DNA of 64,000 nucleotides, from NCBI GenBank assembly GCA_023213395.1, contig CM041465.1, positions 74,407,741-74,471,740 on the forward strand, in the 5' to 3' direction. Shown here one piece after another: positions 43,600 through 55,679 of this stretch. The translations under genes were made by a program, and so were the position numbers. The stretch comes from Cycas panzhihuaensis (Eukaryota > Cycadophyta). Under the pieces are notes generated by a model. It did not search any database. It was not told the origin of the DNA and saw only the letters and a list, made by a program, of their open reading frames with translations. The stretch's first letter is position 1; each line of letters begins with the position of its first letter.

Positions 43600-44660
43600 T
43601 ATCATCAGGTTCTTCCTAATATTTATTACAACTTTTATAGGTTATTATTGTTTCTTAGCTTGAGGCAAGTTCACTCTTGGATGTTCTCTTTGGTTACTTA
43701 ATTTGTTAAAATAATAAAGATATTCATAGGCCTTATGACCTTCTTCATTTCATCTATAATAGATAATAGGTCTCCTAGGCATTTTACCTACTCTATAAAA
43801 GTCTCTTCCCCTTTGAGCTCCTTGGAAACCTTGATCTCTTAGTTGGTTTTGGAAATCTCTCTAGTCTTGTTTACCTTGAGTTATGCTCTATCTCTCCATC
43901 TCATTAGGGGATTTCCTATGAGATCAATTGAAGCCACCCTATCCTTTAAATGGGGTTAATAGTCCCCTCTTTACCATAAATGATTTTTTATTAGGGTTTC
44001 TACCATATTTCTCCTTATATTTTAAATAAAATTAATAAGCATCTTCAACATTATTACTTTTAAGCATGTTAAGTTTCTCTTGTATAGAAAATTTAGAACC
44101 ATTTATATACTTGCTAGTCATCTACTCTTATATTTCTTCATGCCCCACCCTAATTGATAATTTATAAAATTCATTAGTATAATTTTAGATAGTCATCTCT
44201 CTTTACCTTAAATTCTAAAAATTTCTAAGCAAAGTCTAAGTGTAGTCCACTAGGAGGAATTTCTCTTTAACCTTCTTCACCATTTTACTTCAAGTTTAAA
44301 TTTTATCTTTTTTATTTCTCATCCTCTCTTTCTATGAGTGATCCCACTATACCATTACATGACCTTTTAGTTTAGTGCATGTAAGTTTCACCTTCTTATA
44401 TTATGTTATATCCTTCTATTCAAAATATTTCTCTATACTATTCAACTAGTCAATCAAATATTTAGTGTTTAAACTACCCACATACTCTAGGATATAAAAT
44501 TTCACTCTATTATTCTTTCTTCTTAAGGATTTTAATATCTTATCCTTATAGGATGGGGTTTTTTATGGTCCTTCTTCCTCATGTTTTACTCTAGCTTCTT
44601 TCTTTATTTCTACACCATTGTCATACCTCATTTGACCTTGCCCATTTCTTAGAAGGATCT
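43600..44660 (-). pseudogene. Gag of element D
   Basis: LIDWLNSIEKYFE, VKLTCTKLKGHVMVWWD, the NLRQREMTIQNYTNEFYKL-type block and IQEKLNMLKS are the gag core of chromovirus-type elements. A degenerate zinc knuckle (NEEGHKAYEC-like) lies near 43.73 kb. There are many TAG stops at Gln and Trp codons. Confidence 0.7.
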
Positions 44661-44893
44661 CTTGCTGTCTTAACATGATATCTAAAAGATTTCTAACCCT
44701 TTTATGAAGCTCTTACATACTCTTATTTAGTTCTTCATCCACCCTTTGGCCATCTTACCTCTTAAGATGTTTACTCTTTTTTTATAAATTCTTTTAACTT
44801 ACTTCTAATCATTCTCATATAGATTTTAAAAGAAATACCAAGCTTACTAATAGTTTATTATAAGCCTCTTCTCCCTCTTCTCTTAGAGTTGAA

Positions 44894-44912
44894 CCATGGT
44901 CTAATACCAAAT
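44894..44912 (-). promoter_or_regulatory. Primer-binding site of element D
   Basis: On the - strand TGGTATTAGACCATGG, two bases after CATCA, matches the initiator tRNA-Met site TGGTATCAGAGCCATGG with one C-to-T change and a small difference. Confidence 0.65.
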
Positions 44913-45529
44913 GATGGGGTGATAATCTCTTTAACAATACAATCATACAAGTATAATAATATATCCTAAAGAAAACAAAACCAAACCCTCCATAAGAATA
45001 CTTCTTTTATAAATTTCTAGTTTTTATTCCAAACACTCTAAAGCTGAAAACTAGGTATTTTTATAATAAATAAGAATATAAATTCTTAGCCTTTAGCCTT
45101 ATAAAAATATCAATTACCATCCCTTAAAATTAGAAAACTAACTTGGAGTAAAAAAGCCCCAAAATCAAAAACTTTTTATTTTTAATAAGTTTTTTAAAGC
45201 ACTCCAAATCACATAAAAAATGACTTATGGGTAGTTAAACATGCCACCATCCCTATCAAACACTCATAAAGTAAAACTAATTTCCTAACTAAGAAAAGTA
45301 GTACTTATAATTTTTTATAAAATTAGAAAAAAAAAAAAAAAAAAAACTAAAATTTTGGGTAACCAAATGATTTATTTTGGGCCTAAAATTAATTCACATA
45401 ATTTGCAAAGCAATGATACCACTTTAAAGCCTATGAATCTTTTTGAGATAGTTATTTTGATATGTGATAGTCCATATTTTTATTCACATTGCATCAACTT
45501 ATTATATTTCTAATAAATAATATTTTTTA
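44912..45529. other. Probable 5' LTR of element D and AT-rich flank
   Basis: Begins TGATGGGGTGATAATC; the outer LTR end is not visible. It contains a 20-base A tract at 45327-45346. No coding similarity. Confidence 0.4.
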
Positions 45530-46135
45530 GATGCTCCTATATTAGGATATGATGGCATCTTATTAAAATGTATGAAGAAGCAAGAAACAATGAAGGTGCT
45601 TGATGAATTCCATGAAGGCCTATATAGAGGTCATTATGTTATTAAGGTTATTACTTATAAAATCATAAGAGTAGGCTATTTTTGGCTTATAGTTATTAAA
45701 TATGTGCTTTAAAAATCTAGGAGTTATGTTATTTTCCATAGATTCATAGGTAAACAAATGCTTATTGCCCTACCCCTTAAACCTATATAGGTTAATTAGC
45801 TTTCTGAAAAATAGAGCTTAGATTTTATTATACTTATAATTCCACCTTCCAACAAAGGGTACATTTTCATTTTCACTATATCAAATTATTTTACTAGGTG
45901 GTTTAAAGCTACTTATTTTAATGGGACTAGCACTACAATGGCGGTAAGTTTCTTAGAGCTGACTTTGATGCCTAAATTTGGAGTCCCTACTTAACTGGCC
46001 TTAAATAGTAGACTAGTATTTATATCTAAATCAATTATAAGATTTTGTTATAAGTATTGTATAACTCTAAATACCACCTTAAATTATTATCCATAAGGCA
46101 ATAGACTACCAGAGTCACAAACAAAAACTTATATG
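45530..46135 (+). pseudogene. Integrase fragment of another Ty3/gypsy element
   Basis: On the + strand EFHEGLYRGHY (zinc region), SLDFIILIIPPSNKGYIF (first Asp), FTRWFKATYF, LALNSRLVF (D-N-G now N-S-R) and NYYPQGNRLPES-like, in which the Glu of the catalytic set remains. One or two stops lie at Gln codons. No RT is attached on its left; the fragment abuts the flank of element D's LTR. Confidence 0.65.
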
Positions 46136-46860
46136 TATATATAAGTGTATCAGTAGCTAATGCATGTAGTCAAAAAAATGTGTCAAGGGGAAGAAGTAGT
46201 TATAGGATTTAGTCTACAAATGATGGATCAAGTTGATGATTTTCTAATAAAAAACATCTAACTTTTAGAAACCTATGTCTTAGATAGAGCTAAATAATTC
46301 ACACAAGTAACATTCTATGTTCTCACAAGTTGATTAAGCAAGATAAGTATTTAAGTTGTTCATCTCCAAAATTGTGGGATGCAAAGAAAGGCTAAGTGTG
46401 ACATATTCTTACATTTGTATAAGTGTAGTGATGAGAGTATACACCTAGTAGATCATTTTTAGGATTTTAAATGATGAGTTATAAAAGTAATGGAGAAAAG
46501 GATCATCCACTCTTGTAACTACAAAATATGAGGAGGTAATGATGTAATATATTACTTCATTTGTGCATAGTCTTCTTATAGTTTTACAAATGTGGCAATG
46601 AAAAGGAAGGATAAAGTATTCAACTTCAAATTTACAAGGAAAAATCTTACGAAAATTCTTCCCACAATTTTATGAATGGACCAAAGACAAACACCATTCA
46701 GGTCATCCATCTTAAAATTGCAAAAATAAAGGTCTTTTCTTATTCTCTCTTGCATTTTCCTAAGTTAAGATAAAGTAATGGTTACTACACCCAATGGATT
46801 ATGAACTGGTGAGATCAATCATAAAATGAACATGGAAGAAGTTGAAAGTATTATGAATCT
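46136..46860. other. AT-rich stretch, no gene recognised
   Basis: Short frames with frequent stops on both strands. The first part may be the decayed C-terminus of the integrase at its left. Confidence 0.4.
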
Positions 46861-47301
46861 AAGCATATAGGTATTGATTATGCTTTAAATATTATTGACC
46901 TTATGGACCTATTTTGCTTTAGTGAGATATGTATTATATTAGATATTATCTAACACTTTGGTAATAAGAAGTTGGATTTTAATTCATATAATGTTTACGA
47001 GGATGTGAATTATGAAATTATTTATGTTCACCATAATGGGATTATTTATAAAGGGATTCTTATTGAGTTAGAAAAATATTTAATGAAAAGTAATTTTGGC
47101 ATTAAGGAAGATTTTTAACAAGACCTTTTTGAAGTGGTGATTGCTCTCATTAATAAGCCAAACTTCTACACTTCATATTACCCTTTTAGGTGTTATAATA
47201 CAAAGATGGATAGAGTTTCCTTTTCTAAAGTAGAGATATTCCATCCTTATAATATTTATTATCATGGATGCTTTATGTCGTTTTTGCAAATAACTAAATG
47301 A
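46861..47301 (+). pseudogene. Unassigned decayed reading frame
   Basis: A frame of about 146 codons, ending in TGA at 47299-47301, with only two internal TAA stops, one preceded by LDII and the other in a KEDF-x-QDLFE context. Composition is protein-like: KLDFNSYNVYEDVNYE, GIIYKGILIELEKYL and KPNFYTSYYPFRC. I do not recognise the family. It follows a gypsy integrase fragment on the same strand and could be a decayed downstream part of that element or a captured sequence. Confidence 0.35.
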
Positions 47302-48960
47302 AAAGGGCCTAAATCTTTTAAAAGTTTAGAGTTAATTATTTCATACATTTTTATAATTTAATAAAAGAGAAGTAAAGGCTCAAGTAAATATTTGAGAAAC
47401 TTTAAGGTCACATATTGAAGGGATTCATTCCCACAAACACAAAAAGTATTTTAATAAGCCACTCTATCATGGTTTAAGTATCATTATATAGTCATTTTAT
47501 GTTAATTATATAACAAAATTTGATGTAGATTAATGGAAAATGACCTAAAAGCTTAGAGATCTAGATCATAGATACAAATTCTACAATTTAATCAAGTCAA
47601 AATATTTGAATTCAAGATTAGTTTAATTTTTATAAATGCTATTATGATTTTTAATATTATTTAAGAAAATAGTATATTGATGCAACCATGCCTTATAAAA
47701 GATAAATTTATTATCTATAAAAATAAATTTATCAAGGGCATCACTTAAACAAGAAGGAATAATAATAAATAATAAGTGTTAAATCCTAAGGGATGAAAAA
47801 ATAGAATTGAGTAGTTAGACTAGATATTAGGGCATCATATTAAAAATTGAACTTAACTCATTTCTCCTAAGTCAAAGTTGATGTGGCAATGATTGAACTA
47901 AAGCATGTATACTATTTTTTTAAATATATACTTTCTAACAAAGTCATTTTAAATATTTCAACTATTATAAATATAGAATAATGTCAAATGATAATAAAGC
48001 AATGCAGTAAAGGTTCTAAGATTGAATGCTTAGTCAATCCAATTAACAATTATGATTCCAACTTTTGTTACTTTTTTTTTTTTTTTTTTTTTTGCAGGTT
48101 TTTCTCATCCCTCTCTTTTAAAACTTTTGTTCTTCATGGTAAATTTGTCATATATCATATTATTTTTTCATAATAGACCCCTTGTAATCAATCTAGGGTA
48201 AATGAATTTTTTTACAATTCATCATTTGGAGTACTGAATAGGCTTGAATGTGCCTTTTACTCTAAAATTTTCTCTCCTATAATTTAAAGAATTACATTTA
48301 GTCTATTTGATGCCAAATTCATATTATTATTAAGAATTTTTTGGTGTGGTTAAATTGAATCAACTTGGCTATGCTAGTATTTATTAATTATAATACATAT
48401 TAATTTAAAAAGTCCCAAAATAGTAGTAGTCTAAAATTTTTTATTCTACTTCTTATTATTTTTTGTATTTTACATGTTTGTAGCCTTTATATTCTTTAAT
48501 AAAAAAGAAAATTTCATAAAAGACTCTAATATTGACCATTCTTTCTTGTACACAATGTTCACTAATTCATTCATTTATTTTACAAGATAATGAGTGTATT
48601 ATAGAGGTGAACATTTAGTAATTGATCTTTGTTCTTATGTTAAATCATTGAACACCTTATAGGCCATACTCAAATAAAACATATCTTTGAGGAGATAAAA
48701 ATAGAGGTCAACATGAACCAAATATATGGAAGATTAATAAGGAATATATGGTGAGAGGGTAAAGGTGGTTTAAGTTAGGAGTGAGGTTATAGAGTGATAT
48801 ATTTGGAGGCATAATATAAAGATAAGGGTAATAATTATGTGGCCTATAAAAATTAAGAGATAGGGGAAAAAAGAAAAGAAGAAATTTAGTTATAGTGAAG
48901 AGGATGGGATTTAACTAATTTGGAAGATAAAAGGAATTCTTTTACATGTGTTTTATTTCT
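47302..48960. other. AT-rich stretch, no gene recognised
   Basis: No coding similarity. A 22-base T tract followed by GCAGG occurs at 48072-48097. The right third has a TTAGTAATTGATC-type simple background only. Confidence 0.4.
48072..48093 (+). repeat. Poly(T) tract
   Basis: 22 consecutive T followed by GCAGG. It may be the reverse-strand tail of a retroposon or slippage. It also resembles a splice acceptor, but no exon follows. Confidence 0.7.
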
Positions 48961-49780
48961 TCTTCATTTTGTTTTATTATATATATTGGCTCTTCCCTTT
49001 TTTCTATCCTTATCCTTCACCTTCTCATAAAGACTATCTAATTTAGCAACCAATTTGTATAATCCACCATGTACTCTTGATGAGGTTTTCTCTTGTTTTA
49101 CATTCTTATCTTCTTCTTAATATTTTTCTTTGAAAGCATCTACAAACATACTAAATTCTATAAATATAAAGTGCTTAGGTTTTTATCCTAATGTTAAGAC
49201 ATATAACAATCCTATAATATGCTCTATTATAAGGCTTAAATTATATCTACTATTAGTAACTTATAGGATTTTAAATATGTGCTAGACTTTTACTACCCAT
49301 TCATTCAAGTCTATTTCACTATGTCTATAATAGGGTATCATGTCTTTCTATTATTTAAATTCATAGTTAAATTTTAAATGAAATAATCCCCATCTATATC
49401 TAAATTAATCTTTATACCACCCAAGAGCTTCTCCTCCTAAGTGTTATTTAATACATGGCCCATAGTCTTTTATCAATGTATTAAATGTGAATCTATAACC
49501 CTCTTTGATATAATCTATCTATTTTATGGGCCTAATAGTTTTACTAAAATAAAAGTTTAGAACATCCCAAGAGTCCTCCATAGTTTTTTCACAGGATCTA
49601 ATATCAACATCAACTTCAAACTAAAGTTTATACTTCAAGCACTTATTAAAATACATCATCTGATAGCTTAAAATAATAACCCTTGAACTAGGATTCCAAG
49701 GGTTTAGACATAATTAAATTCTAATACTTTTAGAAGAATTTATGACCATTTGAAGTTGTGGTAGTAGATTTTATACCTTA
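48930..49780 (-). pseudogene. Gag-like remnant of an LTR element
   Basis: On the - strand below a primer-binding site, a frame reads GYRFTFNTLIKDYG, GGEALGWYKD and SEIDLNEWVVKV, then FSMFVDAFKEKY and a Lys/Glu-rich tail (YEKVKDKDRKKGR). Position and the W-Y-K-x-x-F-x-x-x block suggest gag. Stops are many. No protease or RT follows at its left. Confidence 0.4.
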
Positions 49781-49974
49781 AAGATAATGATGAATAGTAG
49801 GAAGAAATTGAAACCCTTATAACTTTCATAATTCTACTCTAAGCCCTATAGTACAACCACTTAAAATTTATGGCACAAGTCTAGTTATCTTAAATAAATG
49901 GTCATTTTCTCTAAATTTGATTATTTAAACCTCCAAAATTGTAAATTTTTTATAAAACCCTAATTGGACCAACC

Positions 49975-49987
49975 GTACTCTAATACC
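49975..49987 (-). promoter_or_regulatory. Primer-binding site of a truncated LTR element
   Basis: On the - strand TGGTATTAGAGTAC, close to the initiator tRNA-Met site. It places a 5' LTR to its right (about 49990-50240) and the gag remnant to its left. Confidence 0.55.
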
Positions 49988-50479
49988 ACTTTTGATGAAC
50001 CTAAAACTAAAATGGAAAGAAGTTCTTAAATTACAAAAAACCAAAACATTCTTGGCCTTGAGGATACCTAAAGAAATAAATTATAAATAAAAATAAACTT
50101 GTGATTATAAAGTTTAATATGTAAGCCTTTATATAATAAATTACTTTAATTATTTTAATCCTTTTAATTCTATTTGAAGTTAGCATTTTTCTTAGGTTTT
50201 GGAAAGGTAACCTTACTCTAATTATTTTAATCCCTTTTAATTCTATTTAAAGTTAGTATTTTCTTTGATATGTAAGAATATGGCATACCCTTCTCTATTA
50301 AGAAAGGAAGATTTTTCCTCAAATCCTGAGTATAGGTGGATGATGCTTCTACCATGATTCATCTTATGCTTCAACCTTGTACATATTTTTAGGGGTTGGG
50401 CCCTTTTGGCCCACTTAATCATAACCAAGCCCTTATTAATGTGTAGAATATGCCAAATTCTATGCATCTCAAAAAATCC

Positions 50480-50970
50480 TATTTCAAGTGATTCATATAA
50501 TTACTTTGTTTCTTGAAAAAAAAGTCATATCATCTAAATATATTGTAATAATTATACTAATCAAACTTTTAAAAGCAATGTCCATTGCTTATTAGAAAGT
50601 GGATCTTATATTAATTAGTCCAAATAATATTTTCTTATATTTGAAGCTATCCTAAATAATAGTGGATGTCTTATATTGATCTTGTTCTACGACTAATACT
50701 TGGTTGTATCCTAAGAATCTATTTAGTAATGACATCATCTCTAATCCAATCATTGCCTATAGAATCTACTTCACTTGAGGCAAATGGTAGTTATCACTTA
50801 AAGATTCTTTATTAAGGTTGTAAAATGTGATATACAATTGGATATCATTATTCTTCTTCTACTTTGGTATAAGTTTAGTAACCCAAGAAGAGTACCTAAT
50901 TGGGAAGATACTCCTAGCATCTCTTAACTTTTGAAATTCCATCTAGATCAAACCCTTGAATAAGATTGCT
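50480..50970 (-). pseudogene. Reverse transcriptase fragment of a Ty3/gypsy element
   Basis: On the - strand SSWVTKLIPK, FYNLNKESLSDNYHLPQV, the LLNRFLGYNQVLV block and TIYLDDMTFFSRN, the catalytic Y-L-D-D at about 50.53 kb. It lies upstream, in its own reading direction, of the primer-binding site at 49975, so it belongs to a different element from that gag. Nothing of integrase is seen on its left. Confidence 0.7.
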
Positions 50971-52386
50971 TAGATGCTTTTATCTTAATGGTCTAGCACT
51001 AGACTTAATGGGTATTGTATGTTGAATAATGTCATGATTAAAGAACTTTATATTTTTATATATCTAAGAAAAGACATCCTAAAACTATTTACATAATGAT
51101 ACATTTTTTTCTTTCTTATTTTGAGTAGGATTGACTTATAAAAATCATCTTTGGATTCTTTTTAGTTCCCAAATCATATGGAACACTTTTCTCCAGTGTT
51201 ATTTTTGAAATATCATCCTTAGACTTTTTTAGTTTTAAAGAAGTAAGAATAGAAAATAAAAATTTCCATAAAGTCATACATGTAGGTATTTTATTTAATG
51301 ATTTCTTTATTAAGATCTACTTCTAATTATATATTTGGTCTAATCATATTAGCTTCTTCTAAATGTATGAATCACAAAATTCATTCATCATTGTCAAACA
51401 CCTACCAATGTTCTATATTATTTAGCATAAAATCCCTTATAACAATCTCAATATGCATTACTTTTTATTCAAATAATTCTCTAGTAGGGAAGAAACAACT
51501 ACTAAAAATCTATAAATTAATTCTCTTATATCCTCAAGAAGATCTTAGTGTGTTGAAAGATTATAGTAGTTAATAGAGGATAGTTGCAACTAGATAGTTT
51601 CAACAAAAAGGAAAAGTGGTCACATTTGGAGTAGTAAAGCAACCAGAAGTTGACATTTTAGGTTAGGAGCAATTATAACTAACCATGGAATTGTGGTTAT
51701 TTCCAAGTAATTAATGACTATGAAAAATAAATGAATATAAAGAATTTCTAGAATGTGTGTGTTTGGGTGGGTGGGTGATTACAAAATATAGAGCACCACA
51801 TGCCTGTGTATTATAATTAAAGCTTATTGTATACTATATCTGTAAGAATTTGGTGTACTACCATGGGTTCATATCTAGTTGTGAGAGAACTAGATGCAAC
51901 CCACATAATGGAATTATTATGGTTTTGCTTAATTGATAGGTTGGTGTATGTTCCTTATGTCTGTCATGGATAGAATCAAATTAAAATAATTGTTATTTCT
52001 CTTATGCTTACTTATCAGTGTATGTAATAGGTAGAAGCACACGTTAGTTCTATTTCCATTTAAACCAAGATTGAATAAGATGGATAAAACCAAGTAAAGT
52101 ATTGAGTCACCTAGATTAGAAGTTGAATCACATCACAATCATGATAAACATTAAGAGAAAGATAGACTTTAGATGGAAATACAAAGGCTTAGATTTGTAA
52201 TCACATAAAGAAAGTAGGTGAAGAGGTGACCATCTACAAACTTGAAAGAGAGGAGAAAGTTAATAAATAATGATGATATGAAGGAACAAAAGCTACACAT
52301 AGTTGAAGCATATGTAGGACATAAAGATAACTAAAGTTATATAGTAGAAGAGGAACCCATAAAGGAGGAACTAGTATAAGTAGACT
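50971..52386. other. AT-rich stretch with possible 5' LTR of the next element
   Basis: No coding family recognised. AGTTGCAACTAGATAGTTTC near 51603 resembles the 44 bp repeat unit at 55.7-56.8 kb, so the stretch from about 51.6 kb may be the 5' flank or LTR of the element that holds that repeat. Confidence 0.35.
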
Positions 52387-53680
52387 ATGTTGAAAATAGA
52401 AGCTAGCAAGATCCTATCAAAGAAGAGATTTTATGGGAGGAAGAAACATCGAATTAAGGCATGTGACTTGATGCTTTCAACCCTACAATCTAATAGATCT
52501 ATGGATCTAGGCAAGCATTTGGCTTTATTTAAAAACATGATTCAAATTAAAATAATTATGGATCAAAGCAAAATAAAAGCTTGTTTCTTTTCAATGTTGA
52601 GAGGACTAATAGTTGTATGGTTTTAATACATAGTAGCACAACAATTGAATTAGGATCAATTGCAAGAATAATTTTTTAATAGATTTTAAAAGGTTAGAGA
52701 TTCAATATCCATTTTACAAGCTTTGGACGAGATTTGGCAATATCCTAGGGAATCTATTAATGACTTTAATGGAAGAATGAGAGTTATCATAAATAAAATA
52801 CAATCTAATACAACAATAAATCCCATGGTTGCCATGAAATATTTTATGCAAGGGTTGATACCCTAGCTTAGGGATAAGGTAATGTTACACCTGATAAATA
52901 ATTATAAATAAGTGAGGGAGTTAGCTTTGAAATTTAAAAATCAAATGAAATTAGCTTACTCCTAGATGGCAATACAATCCTTAGCATATTTTCTAATAAT
53001 GGGTATTGGAACACAACCCTTGTAAACACCACAAATGGGTATGAACCAAGAGATTGAAGCTCTAAAAAAGGAGGTTGAATCATTAAAGCAACAATCACCA
53101 GTTTCAGTTATATCAATTATGGGTAATAGAATCAAGATTTAGAAAAGCAATATATATAATTATCTTACCTACAATTAGAAACATCAAGAGAAAATATTTA
53201 TTATCCCCCACCTTGCAATTGGCAAGAATATCTAAAGAATAAATATAGTGAATCTACAAAATGGTGTAATAATTATCAAAGAAATAATCATAATACTCGA
53301 AAATATTTTTTTATACCAAAAAATAACAAATGAGAAGTCCACAATATATATTTACAAAGGATAGAACGTGGGATGATAAAATAATATAAAGAAAAAATTA
53401 GACCAATTCATTATTTTTTATGTCAAAGATGGGGACACTATAGATCTAAATATCCACTAGAGAAAAAAGGAGGGGAATTCATTTGTAAGGAATGTGGACC
53501 AGTAGATCATGAATGGGTAAATTGCCCAAAGAACATTAAGATACATAATGCAAATTTAGTAGATGTGATTTTGGATTAAGAAAAGCCTGCATATTTGCAA
53601 ACATATAGTGGTAAGAAAATAAGACCTCCTCTTCAAGATAATTTTCTAGACTCAATAGTCAAAAAACAATAATTATAGGA
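52387..53680 (+). pseudogene. Gag of a + strand Ty3/gypsy element
   Basis: FSMLRGLIVVWF then VRDSISILQALDEIWQYPRE, MVAMKYFMQGLIP and LRDKVMLHLINN are the gag core. A coiled stretch (EIEALKKEVESLKQQ) follows. Zinc-binding sequences CQRWGHYRSKYP and CKECGPVDHEWVNCP lie at 53.42-53.53 kb. Numerous TAG/TAA stops at Gln codons and frameshifts. Confidence 0.65.
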
Positions 53681-53689
53681 ACTGTAAAA

Positions 53690-54340
53690 ATTCTCTAAGA
53701 AGCCATGGGAGAAGCTCAGGAGGAACAAAGATTTAAAGCCTTAGACTACAAAAGAAGAAAAATACAAACATAGGTAATATAAGAAAGTATGAATCCTTGG
53801 CAATGGTTATAAATAGTGAAATATGTACTTACTAAATTAGGAGTTTCAATTCCTATATCAATTATTTTTAAATGGTAGGAAATAGGTTACTTCTAGTAGT
53901 TAGTATTAAAGGATATTAAAGTGGACCTAAGAGTTTCAATGATAGTCTTTGGAATAACTTTTTACAAGACAGTCATGGATAGGGGGCTTAGGGGTAAATG
54001 TGTTACTAAAATCCTCTTAGATAGCCTTGGGAAGGCCCAATGTAGTTACCCCTAACTATTCCATTAGATTGACTAAGCAATTATAGGTAAGGTCTGTGGG
54101 TACACTAATAAATATTCTAGTAATTATTGTAGGTGTTATTTTATTGTTAGATTTTATAATGGTTCAGAAGTAAGACCAAAGGAAGACTTACTCTAATCTA
54201 TTAGGTAGACCTTAGCTCTTGGCTACAGAAGCCATCTAGGATTAGGAAAAGTATACATTTATATTACTAGTAGGTAAGAAGATAATTACTTTTCCTTTTT
54301 GATCAAATGGACTGCAAATAGAAAAAAATAAAGATGAAGG
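53690..54340 (+). pseudogene. Protease region of the same + strand element
   Basis: GVNVLLKSS, IALGRPNVVTPNYSIRLTKQL and, later, NLLGRP with ATEAI-type sequence follow the order of a gypsy protease. The catalytic Asp itself is not clear. Confidence 0.45.
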
Positions 54341-54900
54341 AAGAGTATCATCAACTATAGCCACAATAGAATGAATAATCAACTCTTGCTCTGAAGTAGT
54401 ATTTCAAATGCAACCAGTCTTTCCAAGCAATCCTTTGTCATCATACATGTTGAATTTACTTCATAATACTTAGGAAGACGTAGAATTACCCCCATGTTAT
54501 CATCTAGAGTTATGCATAGATTCTTTAGAAGAGGAAGAAAAGGAAGATGCACAACCAGAGCTACCACAAATAAAAAGAAATGTGCAAGGAGATTTAACCT
54601 ATGCTAAAATATTTTTTGAGCTACTTAAATATAATGGTCATCTAGATCAGGCACAAAAACATCTAGAATAATGTATTGATATAATAAAAAATAAATAGTA
54701 ACAAAAATTTCAGTATCTTGTATTTCCTTATTCTTTAATAGATTAAGTACAATTATGGTATGATGCATATGCATAACAATTTGATTCCTACAAAGAAATA
54801 AGTAGAAACTTTTTGAATAGATTCTAAAAACATGAATTGCCTTTATTTTAGAATGGAGATTATCCCTATTTATATGTATATAATTATGTTCAGACATGGG
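54341..54900 (+). other. Unassigned segment where RT and RNase H should be
   Basis: Short acidic frame (LEEEEKEDAQPELPQIKRN) and no RT motif. Only about 560 bp separate protease from integrase, so RT and RNase H have been lost. Confidence 0.45.
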
Positions 54901-55480
54901 TAATTGGTGGAATTCCAAAAAAGGAATGTACACAATATTGGGGATTATCATTCAAAGGAATCCTTGTAGTCTAGCATCTCAATGAAACGATTAAGCATCT
55001 TACAAAGGAGTTTTTAATCCAACATTCTAAATCCTCTCTATATTATCCCTCAGCAAATAGATAAGTAGAAAGTATAAATAAAATTTTAAAATTAGTATTA
55101 TCTAAAATTTATAATAAGGGATGAACAAATTGGGCAGAATGACTTCATTCAGTACTACAGGTAGATAGGGCAATGGTAAAAAGACTTCATAAGAAAATAC
55201 TATTCTAGTTAGTTTATGGGCTAGAAGTTGAACCTCCTCTTAAATTCTAAATAGAAAGTCTATGAGTAGCTTTACAACTATAACTACTAGAGGAGGACTC
55301 ACAAGATCAACAATTTAGAATTAATGAAAATAGAAGAGAAAAGAGAAAGGGCTTTATGGGAACTAAAAGCAAAAAAATAAAGACATAAAGCATGGCATGA
55401 TAAACACCTCAAAGTTCTATAGTTATAAGTAAGAGATCTTGTACTTTTATATGAAGTAAATTTTACATAAAGTTAAGAAA
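54901..55480 (+). pseudogene. Integrase C-terminal half of the same element
   Basis: WGLSFKGIL, FLIQHSKSSLYYPSANR-x-VESINK (catalytic Glu), TNWAEWLHSVLQVDRAM and VRDLVLLYEV follow gypsy integrase order. The zinc domain and first catalytic Asp are missing. Confidence 0.6.
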
Positions 55481-55679
55481 ATTAAAATTATAATGGCTTG
55501 ACCTATATTAAGTAAATTATATTTGACATAATAGAATAGTATAACTCCAATGGAACATTACTTGAAAAAATAGTCAATGAAATGGTGCATAATAAGTTAA
55601 AAAATGGGGTAGGGGGGTGGGGGGGGAGTAGATATTCCTTAATTATTTCAAATATAGAGAAACTTTATTAAATAAATTA

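Larger units (their letters stand above)
39352..44912 (-). mobile_element. Element D: decayed chromovirus-like Ty3/gypsy retrotransposon
   Basis: Gag, protease, RT, RNase H and integrase follow in gypsy order on the - strand from the primer-binding site (44894-44909) to a polypurine tract (39501-39512). Stops are very frequent. Integrase and gag resemble the chromovirus type with initiator tRNA-Met priming. Copia element B inserted at its left side, in or near its 3' LTR. A solo LTR sits inside its RT/RNase H junction. Confidence 0.75.

Noticed and set aside
48930-55480. Endogenous pararetrovirus
   Set aside because: I considered it because of the odd gag-like frames, but primer-binding sites next to LTR-like ends and integrase remnants fit LTR retrotransposons, and I saw no movement-protein or viral coat block.
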